From contig JABXKU010000004.1 of the NCBI GenBank assembly GCA_013619105.1, positions 1 through 64,000 on the forward strand: a stretch of DNA of 64,000 nt, read 5' to 3'. Made by a program: the position numbers and the translations under genes. Below the pieces are notes generated by a model. The model was not told where the DNA came from, searched no databases, and saw nothing but the letters and a program-made list of their open reading frames with translations. Below, one piece after another: positions 42,460 through 55,103 of this stretch. The DNA comes from Desulfuromonadales bacterium. Its GTDB lineage: Bacteria > Desulfobacterota > Desulfuromonadia > Desulfuromonadales > Syntrophotaleaceae. Each line of letters opens with the position of its first letter. Positions within the stretch are counted from its first letter, which is position 1.

Positions 42460-43749
42460 TCAGGATTCCTTTAACGAGCTGTTGCGGGGCAAGGGGCAAC
42501 GACCTTTTTTAACGTGATCGAGCACTTCTTCCTCAAATAGGCGTAGCAAGCCGTCGACCGGGCCCATGGCACCGAGAGCCAGAGCGCAGAAAGAACGCCC
42601 GTTGATATGTCCCAGAAGTTCACGCAGCATGGCGACATCGTCGACAGTGCCCTGGCCGCTCTCGATTTTTTCCAAAACCCAGCAGACCATGGGCAGGCCG
42701 TCCCGGCAGGGGGTGCACCAGCCGCAGCTTTCCCGGGCGAAAAACCGCATTAGATTGAGGGTTGCCGCCACCATGCAGGTCTGGTCGTCAAAGACCACCA
42801 GGCCGCCGGTGCCGAGGCGGGTTTTGACCGCTTCGAGTGGGACGTAATCCATAGCCACATCCAAGTGGGCCGCGGTCAGGTAAGGGGTCGAGGCGCCGCC
42901 GGGTAGGCAGGCCTTGAATTTACGCCCTTGCCAGACTCCGCCGCCATGCTCCTCCACCAATTCGCCGATGGTAACGCCCATGGGCAGTTCGACGCAGCCG
43001 CGGTTATTGAGATGCCCGGCTAGTCCGTAGAGCTTGGTGCCAGCACCTTCTTCGGTGAGGGCCAGATCTGAAAACCATTGGGCACCACCGTTGACGATAT
43101 GGGGAATATTGGCCAGGGTCTCGATGTTGTTGAGAACTGTCGGTTTGGCGAACAGGCCCTTAATAGCTGGAAAGGGCGGTTTGGAGCGGGGGTTAGGTCG
43201 CTTGCCCTCCAGCCCGTTGAGCAGGGCGGTTTCCTCGCCGCAGATGTAACGACCGGCGCTGCGGTGGACATGCAGTTCAAAGGAAAAGTCGCTGCCGAGG
43301 ATGTTGCGACCCAGGAGCCCTGCCTGTTTGGCTTCGGCAATGGCCCGCTGCAGGTTAGCGTAGCACTGGTCGTAGGCATAGCGCAGAAAGATGTAGCCGG
43401 TGGTGATGTTAAGAGCGTAGGCCGAGAGGACCATCCCCTCCACGAGCTGGTGAGGGTCGGCTTCGAGAAGTGCCCGGTCTTTGAAGGTGCCCGGCTCCAT
43501 TTCGTCGCCGTTGCAGACCAGATATTTGTCTCCGGGTGCGTCGAAGGGGAAAAAGGACCATTTGAGGCCGGTGGAGAAACCGGCACCGCCGCGGCCACGC
43601 AGTCCTGACGCCTTGACCTCGTCACGGATTTGGGCTGGCTGCAGTTCGCGTAGTGCTTTCTCAAGACCCTGATAACCGCCGTTCTGGCGGTATTCATCGA
43701 GCAGCACCGTGTGGTTCGGCCGACGGTTCTTGAATAGTAGCTGGCTCAT
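42460..43749 (-). CDS. nuoF: NADH-quinone oxidoreductase subunit F
   Basis: A 429-residue subunit that binds FMN and NADH and carries the N3 [4Fe-4S] cluster. Motifs: KASGLRGRGGAGFSTGLKW for FMN/NADH, YICGEETALLNGLEGKRPNPR, and the cluster cysteines in ESCGWCTPCRDG with a fourth near GRSFCALALG. It is the NADH entry site of complex I. The start overlaps the nuoE stop by four bases. Confidence 0.96.
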   Translation of the reverse strand: MSQLLFKNRRPNHTVLLDEYRQNGGYQGLEKALRELQPAQIRDEVKASGLRGRGGAGFSTGLKWSFFPFDAPGDKYLVCNGDEMEPGTFKDRALLEADPHQLVEGMVLSAYALNITTGYIFLRYAYDQCYANLQRAIAEAKQAGLLGRNILGSDFSFELHVHRSAGRYICGEETALLNGLEGKRPNPRSKPPFPAIKGLFAKPTVLNNIETLANIPHIVNGGAQWFSDLALTEEGAGTKLYGLAGHLNNRGCVELPMGVTIGELVEEHGGGVWQGRKFKACLPGGASTPYLTAAHLDVAMDYVPLEAVKTRLGTGGLVVFDDQTCMVAATLNLMRFFARESCGWCTPCRDGLPMVCWVLEKIESGQGTVDDVAMLRELLGHINGRSFCALALGAMGPVDGLLRLFEEEVLDHVKKGRCPLPRNSSLKES

Positions 43750-44234
43750 GCTTCAGTCTCCTGACGCTCATCGGCCAGAATAGTATTAACCCGCTCCACG
43801 GTCAGTTCACCGTACAATCGGTCGCCGATGCGCATGGCTGGTGACTTGTCGCAGGCACCAAGGCAGCAGGTCGGCAGCAGGGTGAAGCAGCCGTCGCTGG
43901 TGGTTTCACCGGGAACGATGCCGAGAACTTGTTGTAGGTGGCGATAGACCAGTTCAGTTCCGCGGGTCCAGCAGCAGATAGAGTCGCAGACGTGGATCAC
44001 CTTGCGTCCCACCGGACTGCGGTAGATTTTATCGTAAAAGGTAGCGACCTCATCGACTTGCAGAGGCGACAGGCCGAGAAGCTCGGCGGCCAGTTTCACG
44101 CCGGCGTCGGGTACCCAGCCGTGACTCTTTTGCACCGCCTGCAGCACCTCGATGATGAGTTCGCGGGGTTCGTGCACGGCAGCTATCTGCCCTTTCAGCT
44201 CAATAATCTCTTCTGCAGACAGTAATTCGGCCAT
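43746..44234 (-). CDS. nuoE: NADH-quinone oxidoreductase subunit E
   Basis: A 162-residue thioredoxin-like [2Fe-2S] subunit. Cluster ligands are in VCDSICCWTRG and LLPTCCLGACDKSPAM. The ORF begins at 44249 inside the nuoBCD gene; the ATG at 44234, one base after the nuoBCD stop, is the usual NuoE start (MAELLSAEEII) and is chosen. It partners NuoF in NADH oxidation. Confidence 0.94.
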   Translation of the reverse strand: MAELLSAEEIIELKGQIAAVHEPRELIIEVLQAVQKSHGWVPDAGVKLAAELLGLSPLQVDEVATFYDKIYRSPVGRKVIHVCDSICCWTRGTELVYRHLQQVLGIVPGETTSDGCFTLLPTCCLGACDKSPAMRIGDRLYGELTVERVNTILADERQETEA

Positions 44235-44235
44235 A

Positions 44236-46623
44236 TCAGCGATCCACATCAGCCAGGACGAAATCGACCGAGCCGAGGTTGGTGATTAAGTCGGAAATCA
44301 GGCCCCCGCGGCTGAGCAGCGGCATGGCCTGAATGTGGGCAAAGGACGGGGTTCTGATGCGCATGCGGTAGGGGATGCTGGTGCCATCGCTGACCGCATA
44401 GTAGCCGCACTCGCCCTTGCTCGATTCAACGGCGCGGTAGCATTCGCCGACCGGCGGGGTCGGTCCTCGCGAGACATTAACAAAGTGGTGTATCAGGCTG
44501 TCGATATCCTGCAGGCCGTCCTCCCGTTGGGGATAGGAGTAGCGATAGGCATCATTCATCCAACGCCCACCCGGCATCCGTTCGGCTGCCTGGCGGACGA
44601 TTTTCAGGCTCTGGCGCAATTCTTCAAGGCGCACCCGGTAGCGGGCGTAACAGTCGCCGCCTTTAGCGGTGGCGATGTCGAAGTCGAACTCCTCATAGCC
44701 ACCATAGGGCATGCTTTGACGCAGATCCCAGGCCAGGCCCGTAGCCCGCAAATTGGGGCCGGTGAAGCCCCAGTCTATAGCGTCTTCCTGGCTGATGACA
44801 CCAACTCCTTCGGTACGGGCGCGGAAAATCGGACCGTTGCTAAGTAGGCGGTCGAATTCGTCGATATGTTTGTGGAAATCGGTGCTGAAGGCGGCCACTG
44901 CTGCTTGCCACCCTTCGGGTAGATCATCGGGTAGTCCACCGATACGGAACCAGGCCGGGTGCATGCGGCCGCCGGTAATCAATTCAACAATATCGAAAAT
45001 CCGCTCGCGGATCTCAAAGGCGTAGAACACTGGAGTCATGGCGCCGACATCGTGAGCGAAGGAACCGAGCCACACCAAGTGACTGGAAATGCGGAACAGT
45101 TCGCCCAGCAGAATGCGCACGTAGCGGGCACGGGGTGGCACCTCCACTCCGAGCATGGTTTCGACGCTCTGCAGGTAGGCCAGGTTGTTGAGCGAGCCGG
45201 CCAGGTAATCGATGCGGTCGGTATAGGGCATAAACTGGGCCCAGTGCTGGCGTTCAGCGATCTTCTCGGCGCCCCGGTGGTGGTAGCCGAGATCGGCTTC
45301 GAGATCGACCACCTCTTCGCCGGCTAGCTGCAGGATCAGGCGTAACACGCCGTGAGTACCCGGATGCTGCGGGCCGAGGTTGAGGAGCATGGTCTTCTCA
45401 CCGTCGACTAGCATCCGGCCCTTGAAGTAGTCCTCGGCCGGGCGAGGCTCAAGGGCAGCGATGTCCTCCCGAGTAAAAGGGGCCATCTCCGTAGCGCGGA
45501 AGGGCTGATCCTTGCGCAGCGGGTGACCCGACCAGTTGTCTGGCATGAGGATACGACGCAGATCAGGGTGGCCGTTAAAGCGGATGCCGAACATGTCGTA
45601 GGCTTCTCGCTCGTACCAGTTGGCCGATGGCCACAGCTCGGTGATGGAGGGAGCTTCAGGTTCCTCCCCGGTCAGCGGTACCTTGACCCGTAGATACCCG
45701 GGCTGGTCAAAGGACAATAGATGGTAAACCAGGGTGTAGTCATGCTCAGGTCGCTGGCGCCGAGCACTTTCATCGACGGCGGTCAGATCTTCCAGGCGTT
45801 TATAGGGTTGCGGCGCGTCGTGTTTCAGGTAACGCAGCAGTTCTGGCGCATGCTCCGCGGCCACCTGCAGGGTCGGCATGTCCTTGGCCTGATCATCGAT
45901 CTTTACCTGCTCGCCGAAGCGTTCTGCCACCTGTTGTTGCAGGTTGTCGCTGCCCGCGGGAAAGGTCACTTTCGGTTGGCTGGGGCGCCACATGCCGTCG
46001 CTGCGTTGCTGCCAGAAGTTCGGCTGTTGCATGGAACTTCCGCGCAGCGGGGTGTTGCCATAGCCTGGCCCCCGTGGGTCGCGGCTCTTGCTTAAGCCAT
46101 CGACCAGCCATGGGCCGCTGGTTCCCTCAGTGCCACCCTGTAGGCCGAGCACCGGGCGGGCCGGTCGCTCATTCCTGGCGATCTTGTCCTGCAGTAGCTG
46201 CAGACCCTGAATGAAGGCCTCTGGCCTTGGTGGGCAGCCGGGGATGTAGACATCGACGGGTAGGATTTGGTTGATACCCTGCATGACGCTGTAAACATCG
46301 TACATGCCGCCGGAATTGGCGCAGCTACCCATGGCGATGACCCATTTGGGGTTAGCCATCTGCTCGTAGACCCGCAGGATGGCCGGGGCCATCTTCTTAA
46401 AGGGGGTGCCGGCAATCACCATCAGGTCCGCTTCACGGGGCGATCCACGCATGACCTCGGCGCCAAAGCGGGCCAGGTCGAAACGGGGTGTCATGCTGGT
46501 CATCATTTCAACAAAGCAGCAGGAGAGACCAAAAAACATCGGCCAGAGGCTGTTTTTGCGGCCCCAGTTGATGGCGTCATCGAGGGTAGTGAGAAGAATG
46601 TTGTCGGGTAGGTCGCTGCTCAT
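44236..46623 (-). CDS. nuoBCD: Fused NADH-quinone oxidoreductase subunits B, C and D
   Basis: A single 795-residue chain. Residues 1-165 are NuoB, with the N2 ligands in [21 protein letters not shown] and PGCPPRP. Residues 225-365 are NuoC ([15 protein letters not shown]). Residues 410-795 are NuoD ([16 protein letters not shown], quinone-site residues present). A linker of about 55 residues joins B to C. Fusions of C and D are common, and B/C/D fusions are known from some deltaproteobacteria. The fused chain spans the Q-module and N2. Confidence 0.95.
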   Translation of the reverse strand: MSSDLPDNILLTTLDDAINWGRKNSLWPMFFGLSCCFVEMMTSMTPRFDLARFGAEVMRGSPREADLMVIAGTPFKKMAPAILRVYEQMANPKWVIAMGSCANSGGMYDVYSVMQGINQILPVDVYIPGCPPRPEAFIQGLQLLQDKIARNERPARPVLGLQGGTEGTSGPWLVDGLSKSRDPRGPGYGNTPLRGSSMQQPNFWQQRSDGMWRPSQPKVTFPAGSDNLQQQVAERFGEQVKIDDQAKDMPTLQVAAEHAPELLRYLKHDAPQPYKRLEDLTAVDESARRQRPEHDYTLVYHLLSFDQPGYLRVKVPLTGEEPEAPSITELWPSANWYEREAYDMFGIRFNGHPDLRRILMPDNWSGHPLRKDQPFRATEMAPFTREDIAALEPRPAEDYFKGRMLVDGEKTMLLNLGPQHPGTHGVLRLILQLAGEEVVDLEADLGYHHRGAEKIAERQHWAQFMPYTDRIDYLAGSLNNLAYLQSVETMLGVEVPPRARYVRILLGELFRISSHLVWLGSFAHDVGAMTPVFYAFEIRERIFDIVELITGGRMHPAWFRIGGLPDDLPEGWQAAVAAFSTDFHKHIDEFDRLLSNGPIFRARTEGVGVISQEDAIDWGFTGPNLRATGLAWDLRQSMPYGGYEEFDFDIATAKGGDCYARYRVRLEELRQSLKIVRQAAERMPGGRWMNDAYRYSYPQREDGLQDIDSLIHHFVNVSRGPTPPVGECYRAVESSKGECGYYAVSDGTSIPYRMRIRTPSFAHIQAMPLLSRGGLISDLITNLGSVDFVLADVDR

Positions 46624-47075
46624 CGGCCCTCCTTGGTTGCGTTGAGCCTTTGACGGGACGGACTCCAGTCAAGGGCCCCTTCGGCCCACAGGTAGATCAG
46701 GCCGAGAAAGAGGATGACGATAAAGAACAGGATCTGCAGAAAGCCGCTCCAGCCGAGCAGGTCGTAGGCCACCGCCCAAGAAGAGATAAAAACAACCTCT
46801 ACATCGAAGACGATAAAGAAAATTGCCACCAGATAGAAGGGGACCGGCCGGCCCGGTTGTGCTGGACCTGTGGGCTCAACACCCGATTCGTAGGGCTGGT
46901 CCTTGAGCTTTGAGTGGGTTTTTTGGCCGATCAGACGGCAGGCGATCAGCAGAAAAGCGATCAGTCCGACCGCCATGGCAACGTACAGGCCTAGAGACAG
47001 TAAGTTCTCGGGGGCCGGCATCAGTTGGCTGCTTGAGGTAGCGGCGGACGATATGGGGAAAGCCTCCAGAGGCAT
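46620..47075 (-). CDS. nuoA: NADH-quinone oxidoreductase subunit A
   Basis: A membrane subunit of complex I with three transmembrane helices; the conserved loop [11 protein letters not shown] and the acidic helix [16 protein letters not shown] are present. The track start gives 151 residues. The internal ATG at 47021 would give 133 residues, closer to the usual size. Neither has a strong ribosome binding site, so the start is open. It is the first gene of the nuo operon and a candidate promoter lies at 47190-47218. Confidence 0.93.
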   Translation of the reverse strand: MPLEAFPISSAATSSSQLMPAPENLLSLGLYVAMAVGLIAFLLIACRLIGQKTHSKLKDQPYESGVEPTGPAQPGRPVPFYLVAIFFIVFDVEVVFISSWAVAYDLLGWSGFLQILFFIVILFLGLIYLWAEGALDWSPSRQRLNATKEGR

Positions 47076-47189
47076 GGGCCACTCACTGCGGTGCGAGAAA
47101 TAAAATGCCGGAACGCTGCCGGCGACAGTCGGTTACTTGTCATGGCGGTCACAGGGACAAGCCTTTGAAAAGACACCGTTAAGGGTAAA

Positions 47190-47218
47190 ACAATAGCATA
47201 AATTATTGGCAGAGCCAA
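47190..47218 (-). promoter_or_regulatory. Candidate sigma70 promoter for the nuo operon
   Basis: On the minus strand TTGGCT and TATTGT are 17 bases apart, about 115 bases upstream of the nuoA start and downstream of the rnhA stop. No clear operator was seen. Confidence 0.45.
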
Positions 47219-47254
47219 GGGGGGCATGAATAACAGGGGCAGGGCGGCTTGGTG

Positions 47255-47704
47255 TTAGCTTCGACCTACGGTGATGGCATCGCGGGCCAGTTCGTCGCAT
47301 CGTTCGTTTTCCGGATGGCCGTTGTGGCCGCGAACCCAGCACCACTCAACCTTATGGGGAGCGCAGGACGCTTGCAGTCGTTCCCAAAGATCGCGATTGG
47401 CGACCGGTTCCTTTTTAGAGTTCTTCCAGCCCTTCTTGATCCAGTTGTGGATCCATTCGGTGATGCCTTTATGGACATACTGGGAGTCGGTGGTAAGGCG
47501 GACCCGGCAGGGTCGCTTCAGAGCTTCGAGGCCGACGATAGCCGCCAGCATCTCCATGCGGTTGTTGGTGGTGTCGGGATCGTATCCCGACAGTTCTCTG
47601 GTCTGGTCACCCGAGCGCAACAGGGTACCGTAGCCCCCGGGGCCAGGGTTGCCCGAACAGGCGCCGTCACTGAAGATTTCTATCAGGTTGTTGTCTGTCG
47701 ACAT
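47255..47704 (-). CDS. rnhA: Ribonuclease HI
   Basis: Degrades the RNA strand of RNA-DNA hybrids in the cytoplasm. The 149-residue protein has the catalytic acidic residues in [45 protein letters not shown] and [16 protein letters not shown]. The basic protrusion ([21 protein letters not shown]) is also present, as in E. coli RNase HI. It lies between the tRNA terminator and the nuo promoter. Confidence 0.96.
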   Translation of the reverse strand: MSTDNNLIEIFSDGACSGNPGPGGYGTLLRSGDQTRELSGYDPDTTNNRMEMLAAIVGLEALKRPCRVRLTTDSQYVHKGITEWIHNWIKKGWKNSKKEPVANRDLWERLQASCAPHKVEWCWVRGHNGHPENERCDELARDAITVGRS

Positions 47705-47744
47705 GGCTGGGCTCTCGGAAAAGTTTGGCTGGATTGATTGATCA

Positions 47745-47784
47745 GAAAAAGCAACAGCCCCATTACCGTGGGTAATGGGGCTGT
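47745..47784 (-). terminator. Intrinsic terminator of the tRNA transcript
   Basis: On the minus strand ACAGCCCCATTAC pairs with GTAATGGGGCTGT (13 bp) around a five-base loop, then GCTTTTT. It ends the tRNA-Lys/tRNA-Glu transcript just before rnhA. Confidence 0.9.
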
Positions 47785-47791
47785 CAGTTGT

Positions 47792-47869
47792 TGGCGTCCC
47801 CAGGGGGATTCGAACCCCCGTCGCCGCCGTGAAAGGGCGGTGTCCTGGGCCAGGCTAGACGATAGGGAC
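47792..47869 (-). tRNA. tRNA-Glu (anticodon TTC)
   Basis: A 78-base cloverleaf with encoded CCA. Acceptor arm GTCCCTA with TGGGGAC, anticodon loop containing CTTTCAC with anticodon TTC, and T-arm GGGGGTTCGAATCCCCC. It follows tRNA-Lys with a five-base spacer and ends before a strong terminator. Confidence 0.97.
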
Positions 47870-47874
47870 TTATC

Positions 47875-47950
47875 TGGTGAGCCGCGTAGGGATCGAACCT
47901 ACGACCATCTGATTAAAAGTCAGATGCTCTACCAACTGAGCTAGCGGCTC
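47875..47950 (-). tRNA. tRNA-Lys (anticodon TTT)
   Basis: A 76-base cloverleaf with encoded CCA. Acceptor arm GAGCCGC with GCGGCTC, D-arm AGCTCAGTTGGTAGAGC, anticodon loop CTTTTAA with anticodon TTT, and T-arm CGTAGGTTCGATCCCTACG. First gene of the tRNA pair. Confidence 0.97.
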
Positions 47951-47969
47951 TTGCTCACAACGGAATGCA

Positions 47970-47998
47970 GTTATACTGAATCGGCCAAAAAGAGTCAA
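47970..47998 (-). promoter_or_regulatory. Sigma70 promoter of the tRNA-Lys/tRNA-Glu transcript
   Basis: TTGACT and TATAAC on the minus strand are separated by exactly 17 bases and lie about 20 bases upstream of the mature tRNA-Lys 5' end. It is the best promoter match noticed in the window. Confidence 0.8.
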
Positions 47999-48099
47999 CC
48001 CCTTTTTTTATATTTTTTCAGATCTTGGAGCATTTTAACAGCATGGCCTGTAAATACTAGCTGTGGTTAATTGTTAGGCAGCAATTGTTCGGTTGTGCT

Positions 48100-50710
<2,611 letters not shown>

Positions 50711-50796
50711 TGGTTTATCTTCCTTTGAAATTTATTCCGCAATGAGCGAGCGGTGTTTTCTGTTATTTGGTCGCTTGTATGGTTACCGTTGGCGAA

Positions 50797-52380
50797 TTAG
50801 AGACTGACCTGGACTGCCGAGATGATATGTGGGTTGGCTCGAAGGCGCTGTAGAACCTCTTCTGGGATCTTGCTGTCCACCGTAATCAGGGAGATGGCCC
50901 GGCCCTGAATTTTGCGACGTGACAACCCCATCATGGCGATGTTAACGCCAGACTCCCCCAGAACCTGTCCGATGAAGCCGATCACCCCTGTGCAATCTTC
51001 ATTGTGCATGATCAGGATGTGGCCATCGGGAACCGCTTCCACGTGGTGGTCGTTGACCCGAACAATACGGTAGTCCTGGTCGCCGAACAGGGCGCCACTC
51101 ACTGAGCTTTCACCGTTGTTGCCGGAAACGGTCAGTCGGATCAGGTTGGTGAATTCCTGGCTCATGTCGCAGCTGCGTTCCTCGATCTGGATGCCCCGTT
51201 CCCGGGCCAGATGAGGAGCGTTGACATGGTTGACCATGGGGCCGACAATCGGCTCCAGAAGGCCTTTGAGTAGTGCGTTGGTCAGGGGGCGGGACGGATG
51301 TTCGGTCACGCTGCCGGAATACTCAATGGTGATCTTTTCTAGAGCTTTAACTCCGCGCTGGGCCTGGAATTTGCCGAGGCGCTCGGCCAGTTCCATATAG
51401 GGGCGGATTTCGCTAAGACGCTCGGCGCTGATCGAGGGCATGTTTAGCGCATTGGTGACGATGCCTTTTTGTAGAAAATCGACAATCTGCTGGGCTATCT
51501 GAACGGTCACGTTGATCTGGGCATCGACGGTGGCGGTGCGCAGATGCGGGGTGCAGATGACCTGTTCCATGGCCAGCAGTGGATTGTCGGCTTTGGGAGG
51601 CTCATCGAGAAAGGCGTCTAGGGCGGCACCGGCCACCTGCCCCAGCTTAATGGCGGCGGCCAAGGCGGTTTCGTCGATCAGGCCACCCACTGCGCAATTG
51701 ACGATTCGGCAGCCCGGCTTGACTCGTGCCAGTGCTTCTTCGTCAAGTAGGTTGGCGGTTTCCGAGGTCAGCGGAGCGTGCAGAGAGATAAAGTCGGAGC
51801 GGCTCAGCAGGGTCTCAAAATCGACCACTTCAGCACCCTTTTTAAGAATCACCTCTTCGGCCAGATAGGGGTCGTATACGATGACTCGCATCTTTAAGCC
51901 CAGCGCTCGTTCAATGACCAGGCCGCCGATTTTGCCGGCGCCAATTACGCCGAGGGTCTTGCCGTTGATCTCGACGCCTAGAAAGCGCTGATTTTCCCAA
52001 TGACCGTCCTTGGTGGAGCGGTTCGCCGCAGGAATCTGGCGGCTGAGGGCCAGTAGCATGGCAATGGAATGTTCCGCGGCGGTCGTAGTGCTGCCAAAGG
52101 GGGTGTTCATCACGATGACCCCTTTGCGATTGGCCATCTCTAGATCGAGGTTTTCGATGCCGATGCCGGCCCGCCCCACGACTCGCAAGTCTGGTGCTGC
52201 GTCGAATACTTCGGCGGTGATATGGGTGCCGCCCCGCACCACCAGAGCATCGACCTCTTGTACCGCCTGCAACAGTTCCTCGGAAGAGATGCCTGGACGG
52301 TAATCGAGTACGATGCCGGCGGTCTCTTCGAACACCGCCAGTCCTTCGGCGGGAAATATGTCAGAGACCAGAACTTTCAT
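50797..52380 (-). CDS. serA: D-3-phosphoglycerate dehydrogenase
   Basis: First step of serine synthesis: oxidation of 3-phosphoglycerate with NAD. The 527-residue length is that of the long SerA class. It has the NAD motif LGVIGAGKIGGLVIERAL, the catalytic arginine region and HAPLTSETANLLDEEAL, the histidine region near ICTPHLRTATVDAQ, then the allosteric substrate-binding (ASB) domain and a C-terminal ACT domain for serine feedback inhibition. Confidence 0.96.
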   Translation of the reverse strand: MKVLVSDIFPAEGLAVFEETAGIVLDYRPGISSEELLQAVQEVDALVVRGGTHITAEVFDAAPDLRVVGRAGIGIENLDLEMANRKGVIVMNTPFGSTTTAAEHSIAMLLALSRQIPAANRSTKDGHWENQRFLGVEINGKTLGVIGAGKIGGLVIERALGLKMRVIVYDPYLAEEVILKKGAEVVDFETLLSRSDFISLHAPLTSETANLLDEEALARVKPGCRIVNCAVGGLIDETALAAAIKLGQVAGAALDAFLDEPPKADNPLLAMEQVICTPHLRTATVDAQINVTVQIAQQIVDFLQKGIVTNALNMPSISAERLSEIRPYMELAERLGKFQAQRGVKALEKITIEYSGSVTEHPSRPLTNALLKGLLEPIVGPMVNHVNAPHLARERGIQIEERSCDMSQEFTNLIRLTVSGNNGESSVSGALFGDQDYRIVRVNDHHVEAVPDGHILIMHNEDCTGVIGFIGQVLGESGVNIAMMGLSRRKIQGRAISLITVDSKIPEEVLQRLRANPHIISAVQVSL

Positions 52381-52539
52381 GGGAAAGTAGCCTGTATTCA
52401 GGTTAGTTGTTGCCTAGCTTCCAGTAAAGAGCCAAGCATTATGAAGAAAGTTGACGGACAAACAAACAGTACAAAGTAGCAACAGCCCCTGAGGATGTCA
52501 AGGACTTGGGGGCCCCAGATCATCGACAGGTCTGCACCA

Positions 52540-52573
52540 AGTTAGTTTTCATCCGGAAACGTTGGATGGACAC
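52540..52573. repeat. Copy of a 34-bp hairpin repeat overlapping the 3' end of pepA
   Basis: Thirty-four bases closely match the terminal unit of the MITE-like element at 57393-57426 (CATCCGG core, GGATGGACAC end). The last codons and the stop of pepA lie inside this copy, so the repeat supplies the C-terminal residues PSNVSG of PepA. Confidence 0.75.
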
Positions 52574-54078
52574 TCGTTGGGCTGGGCTAGGTGCTGGCTT
52601 AGATGTTCGATCAGCAAGCGTACGCCGAATCCGGTGCCTCCGGCGGGCCGATAGTCGGAGCCTTTTTCCTGCCAGGCCGTGCCCGCGATATCCAAGTGAG
52701 CCCAACGAAAGTCTTTGGCAAAATGCTGCAGAAAGGCGGCGGCGGTAATGGTGCCGGCAGAGCGGCCGCCGATGTTCTTTAGATCAGCAACGTCACTTTT
52801 GATTTGCTCGGCGTATTCATCCCATAGGGGCAGCTGCCAGCAGCGCTCGCCGCTTGCTTCACCCGCTCGCTGTAATTGACGCAGCAGGCCGTTGTGGTTG
52901 CCGAGGAGGGCCGCCGCATGGTGGCCCAGGGCGATAATGCAAGCGCCGGTCAGAGTCGCCACATCGATAACCTCCCGCGGGTTAAAACGTTTGGCGTAGG
53001 TCAGGGCATCGGCCAGGATGAGCCTCCCCTCGGCATCGGTATTAAGCACTTCGATGGTGCTACCGGCCAGTGAGGTCAGTATGTCGCCAGGTCGAATGGC
53101 GCTGCCCGAAGGTAGATTCTCCACCGCTGGAATGATGCCGGTCAGGTTGATCGGCAATTTCAGCAGTGCGGCGGCCAGCATCGTACCGAGTACGGTCGCG
53201 CCGCCGGCCATGTCCATCTTCATCTGGCCCATATTTTCGCCGGGTTTCAGGGAAATGCCGCCTGAGTCGAAGACCACGCCCTTGCCGACCAGGGCAACGG
53301 GGCGTTCCTCGCCAGCGCCTTGGTAGTGCAACACGATCAGGCGTGGTTCCCGAATACTGCCTTGAGCCACGCCGAGCAGGGCACCGAAGCCTTCCTGCTC
53401 GAGAGCTGGCTGGTCCAGTATCGTGCATTGCAGGCCGACCTCTGCCGCGATGGCCTGCGCTTGCTCGGCCAGAAAGACTGGTGACTTAACATTGCCCGGC
53501 TCGTTGACCAGATCTCGGGCCAGCAGCACGCCGCGGCACAGTTTCTCGGCTCTCTGGACCGCTGCGTTGATGACCGGTAGGTTGCCTTTGCGGTCCGTCA
53601 CTACATTCAACTGCTTTAGTGCAGGGGTTCGCTTCGGATCGGCACTGAGGTAGCGTTCGAAGCGGTAGTCGGCCAGGATCAGTCCCTCGATCCAGGCACT
53701 GGCCATGGCCTCGGGTGGCAGGCCGTGCAGGGGGCTGTCCGTCGGGGTCCATGTGAAATTCGTCAGTCGCCGCTGCCGCAGTTGCTCTGCTGCTGTGGCT
53801 CCCGCTTTGCGCAGGGTTTCCAGGGTAATGGCCTTTTCCTTGCCGAGGCCGATGAGTAGAATGCGCTCGGCTACCAGCTGGCTACTGCCGTGCAGCAGCA
53901 GAGTTTGTTGGGCGTTGCCGGAAAATTCCTGAGCCGTGACTGCGCGAGTAAGGGCTCCATCGAGAGCCTTGTCGATCTTTTTCAATAGCGGCGTGGCCAA
54001 CTGATTAGCCACAACCCCTATCAGTAGACAAGGGGTGGCCTGTTTCAGAGTGGCGCCGTGAGTGACGTTAATGTCCAT
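52549..54078 (-). CDS. pepA: Leucyl aminopeptidase PepA (M17 family)
   Basis: A 509-residue cytosolic metallo-aminopeptidase, with two metal ions in the active site. Motifs: LVGKGVVFDSGGISLKP with the catalytic lysine and metal-binding Asp, MKMDMAGGATVLG, and the family signature NTDAEGRLILADAL. The N-terminal regulatory domain occupies residues 1-180. The final residues ECPSNVSG come from a repeat sequence (see 52540-52573) rather than from conserved protein, but the catalytic domain is complete. Confidence 0.94.
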   Translation of the reverse strand: MDINVTHGATLKQATPCLLIGVVANQLATPLLKKIDKALDGALTRAVTAQEFSGNAQQTLLLHGSSQLVAERILLIGLGKEKAITLETLRKAGATAAEQLRQRRLTNFTWTPTDSPLHGLPPEAMASAWIEGLILADYRFERYLSADPKRTPALKQLNVVTDRKGNLPVINAAVQRAEKLCRGVLLARDLVNEPGNVKSPVFLAEQAQAIAAEVGLQCTILDQPALEQEGFGALLGVAQGSIREPRLIVLHYQGAGEERPVALVGKGVVFDSGGISLKPGENMGQMKMDMAGGATVLGTMLAAALLKLPINLTGIIPAVENLPSGSAIRPGDILTSLAGSTIEVLNTDAEGRLILADALTYAKRFNPREVIDVATLTGACIIALGHHAAALLGNHNGLLRQLQRAGEASGERCWQLPLWDEYAEQIKSDVADLKNIGGRSAGTITAAAFLQHFAKDFRWAHLDIAGTAWQEKGSDYRPAGGTGFGVRLLIEHLSQHLAQPNECPSNVSG

Positions 54079-54253
54079 GGAGCGATTCCTTTCTGCGTGA
54101 GAAAAGTGGGCGACGGACGGTTTGCCCGACCTATTGTAGCTTCTTCCTGGGTCTGTTTCAATGTTTTAGCCGCAGATAATTATTTGCCAGAATCTGTGTA
54201 ATAATGCTATTTTGGCGCAGGTTGAATCGGTTTCAAAAGACTAGGAGCGTAGC

Positions 54254-55060
54254 ATGGAAGCAGCCTGTATGGAGGTCACCATACTTGGATCGGGCACCAG
54301 CACCGGGGTGCCGATGCTCGGCTGTTCCTGCGACGTCTGTCGTTCAACCGATCCCCACAACTGCCGCACTCGCTGCAGTGCTCTGATCAGCTATCGCGGC
54401 CAGCAAATCGTCATTGATACCGGCACCGACTTTCGCCAGCAAGCCTTGCGTGAGGGCATCGGCCAGATCGATGCGGTGCTCTACACCCATGCTCATGCCG
54501 ACCATGTGCACGGCATTGATGATCTGCGTGCTTTCAATATGGCCTCCGGTGGCGCCGCCATTCCCATCTACGGCTTGCCGTCCACCATGGATTTGATTCG
54601 GCGTAATTTCCGTTATATTTTTGGTGACGAAGTGGCATCCAAGTTTCGACCGCGGCTGGTTCCCTGGGACCTGGGAGGCAACTTCTCTCTCTGCGGTCTG
54701 CCCGTCGAGCCTCTACTGTTGCAGCATGGCCCCGGCAGTTCCTGTGGCTATCGCATCGGGTCCTTTGCCTATGTGACCGACTGCAACGGTATTTCCGAAT
54801 CGACCATGTCCCGTCTGCAGCAACTCGAACTGTTGGTTATCGACGGCCTACGTTTTCGTTCCCACCCCACCCACTTTAGTATCGATGAAGCCATTGCCGT
54901 GTCCGCTCGGCTCGGTGCCCGGCGCACCGTTTTAACCCATATCTGTCATGAAGTCGAACATCAGCGGGGTACCGCCAAACTGCCCAGCGGGGTGGAATTT
55001 GCTTACGACGGCCAGCGTTTCACGCTGCCTTTGCCGCCCAACCATTCTCTGCAAGAATAG
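54254..55060 (+). CDS. MBL-fold metal-dependent hydrolase (PhnP/RNase Z-like)
   Basis: A 268-residue metallo-beta-lactamase-fold enzyme. Motif HAHADHVHGIDDLR binds two metal ions. The N-terminal GTSTGVPMLGCSCDVCRS, with a cysteine pair, and IDTGTDFRQQ are typical of the PhnP-like cyclic phosphodiesterase branch. A phosphodiester substrate is likely; a specific one is not known. AGGAGCGTAGC precedes the ATG. It is divergent from pepA and followed by the EF-G paralogue after 43 bases. Confidence 0.88.
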   Translation: MEAACMEVTILGSGTSTGVPMLGCSCDVCRSTDPHNCRTRCSALISYRGQQIVIDTGTDFRQQALREGIGQIDAVLYTHAHADHVHGIDDLRAFNMASGGAAIPIYGLPSTMDLIRRNFRYIFGDEVASKFRPRLVPWDLGGNFSLCGLPVEPLLLQHGPGSSCGYRIGSFAYVTDCNGISESTMSRLQQLELLVIDGLRFRSHPTHFSIDEAIAVSARLGARRTVLTHICHEVEHQRGTAKLPSGVEFAYDGQRFTLPLPPNHSLQE

Positions 55061-55103
55061 ATAGTCGCTCATTTGTTTGATTTCTTTCTGGAGGTGACAG
55101 GAC

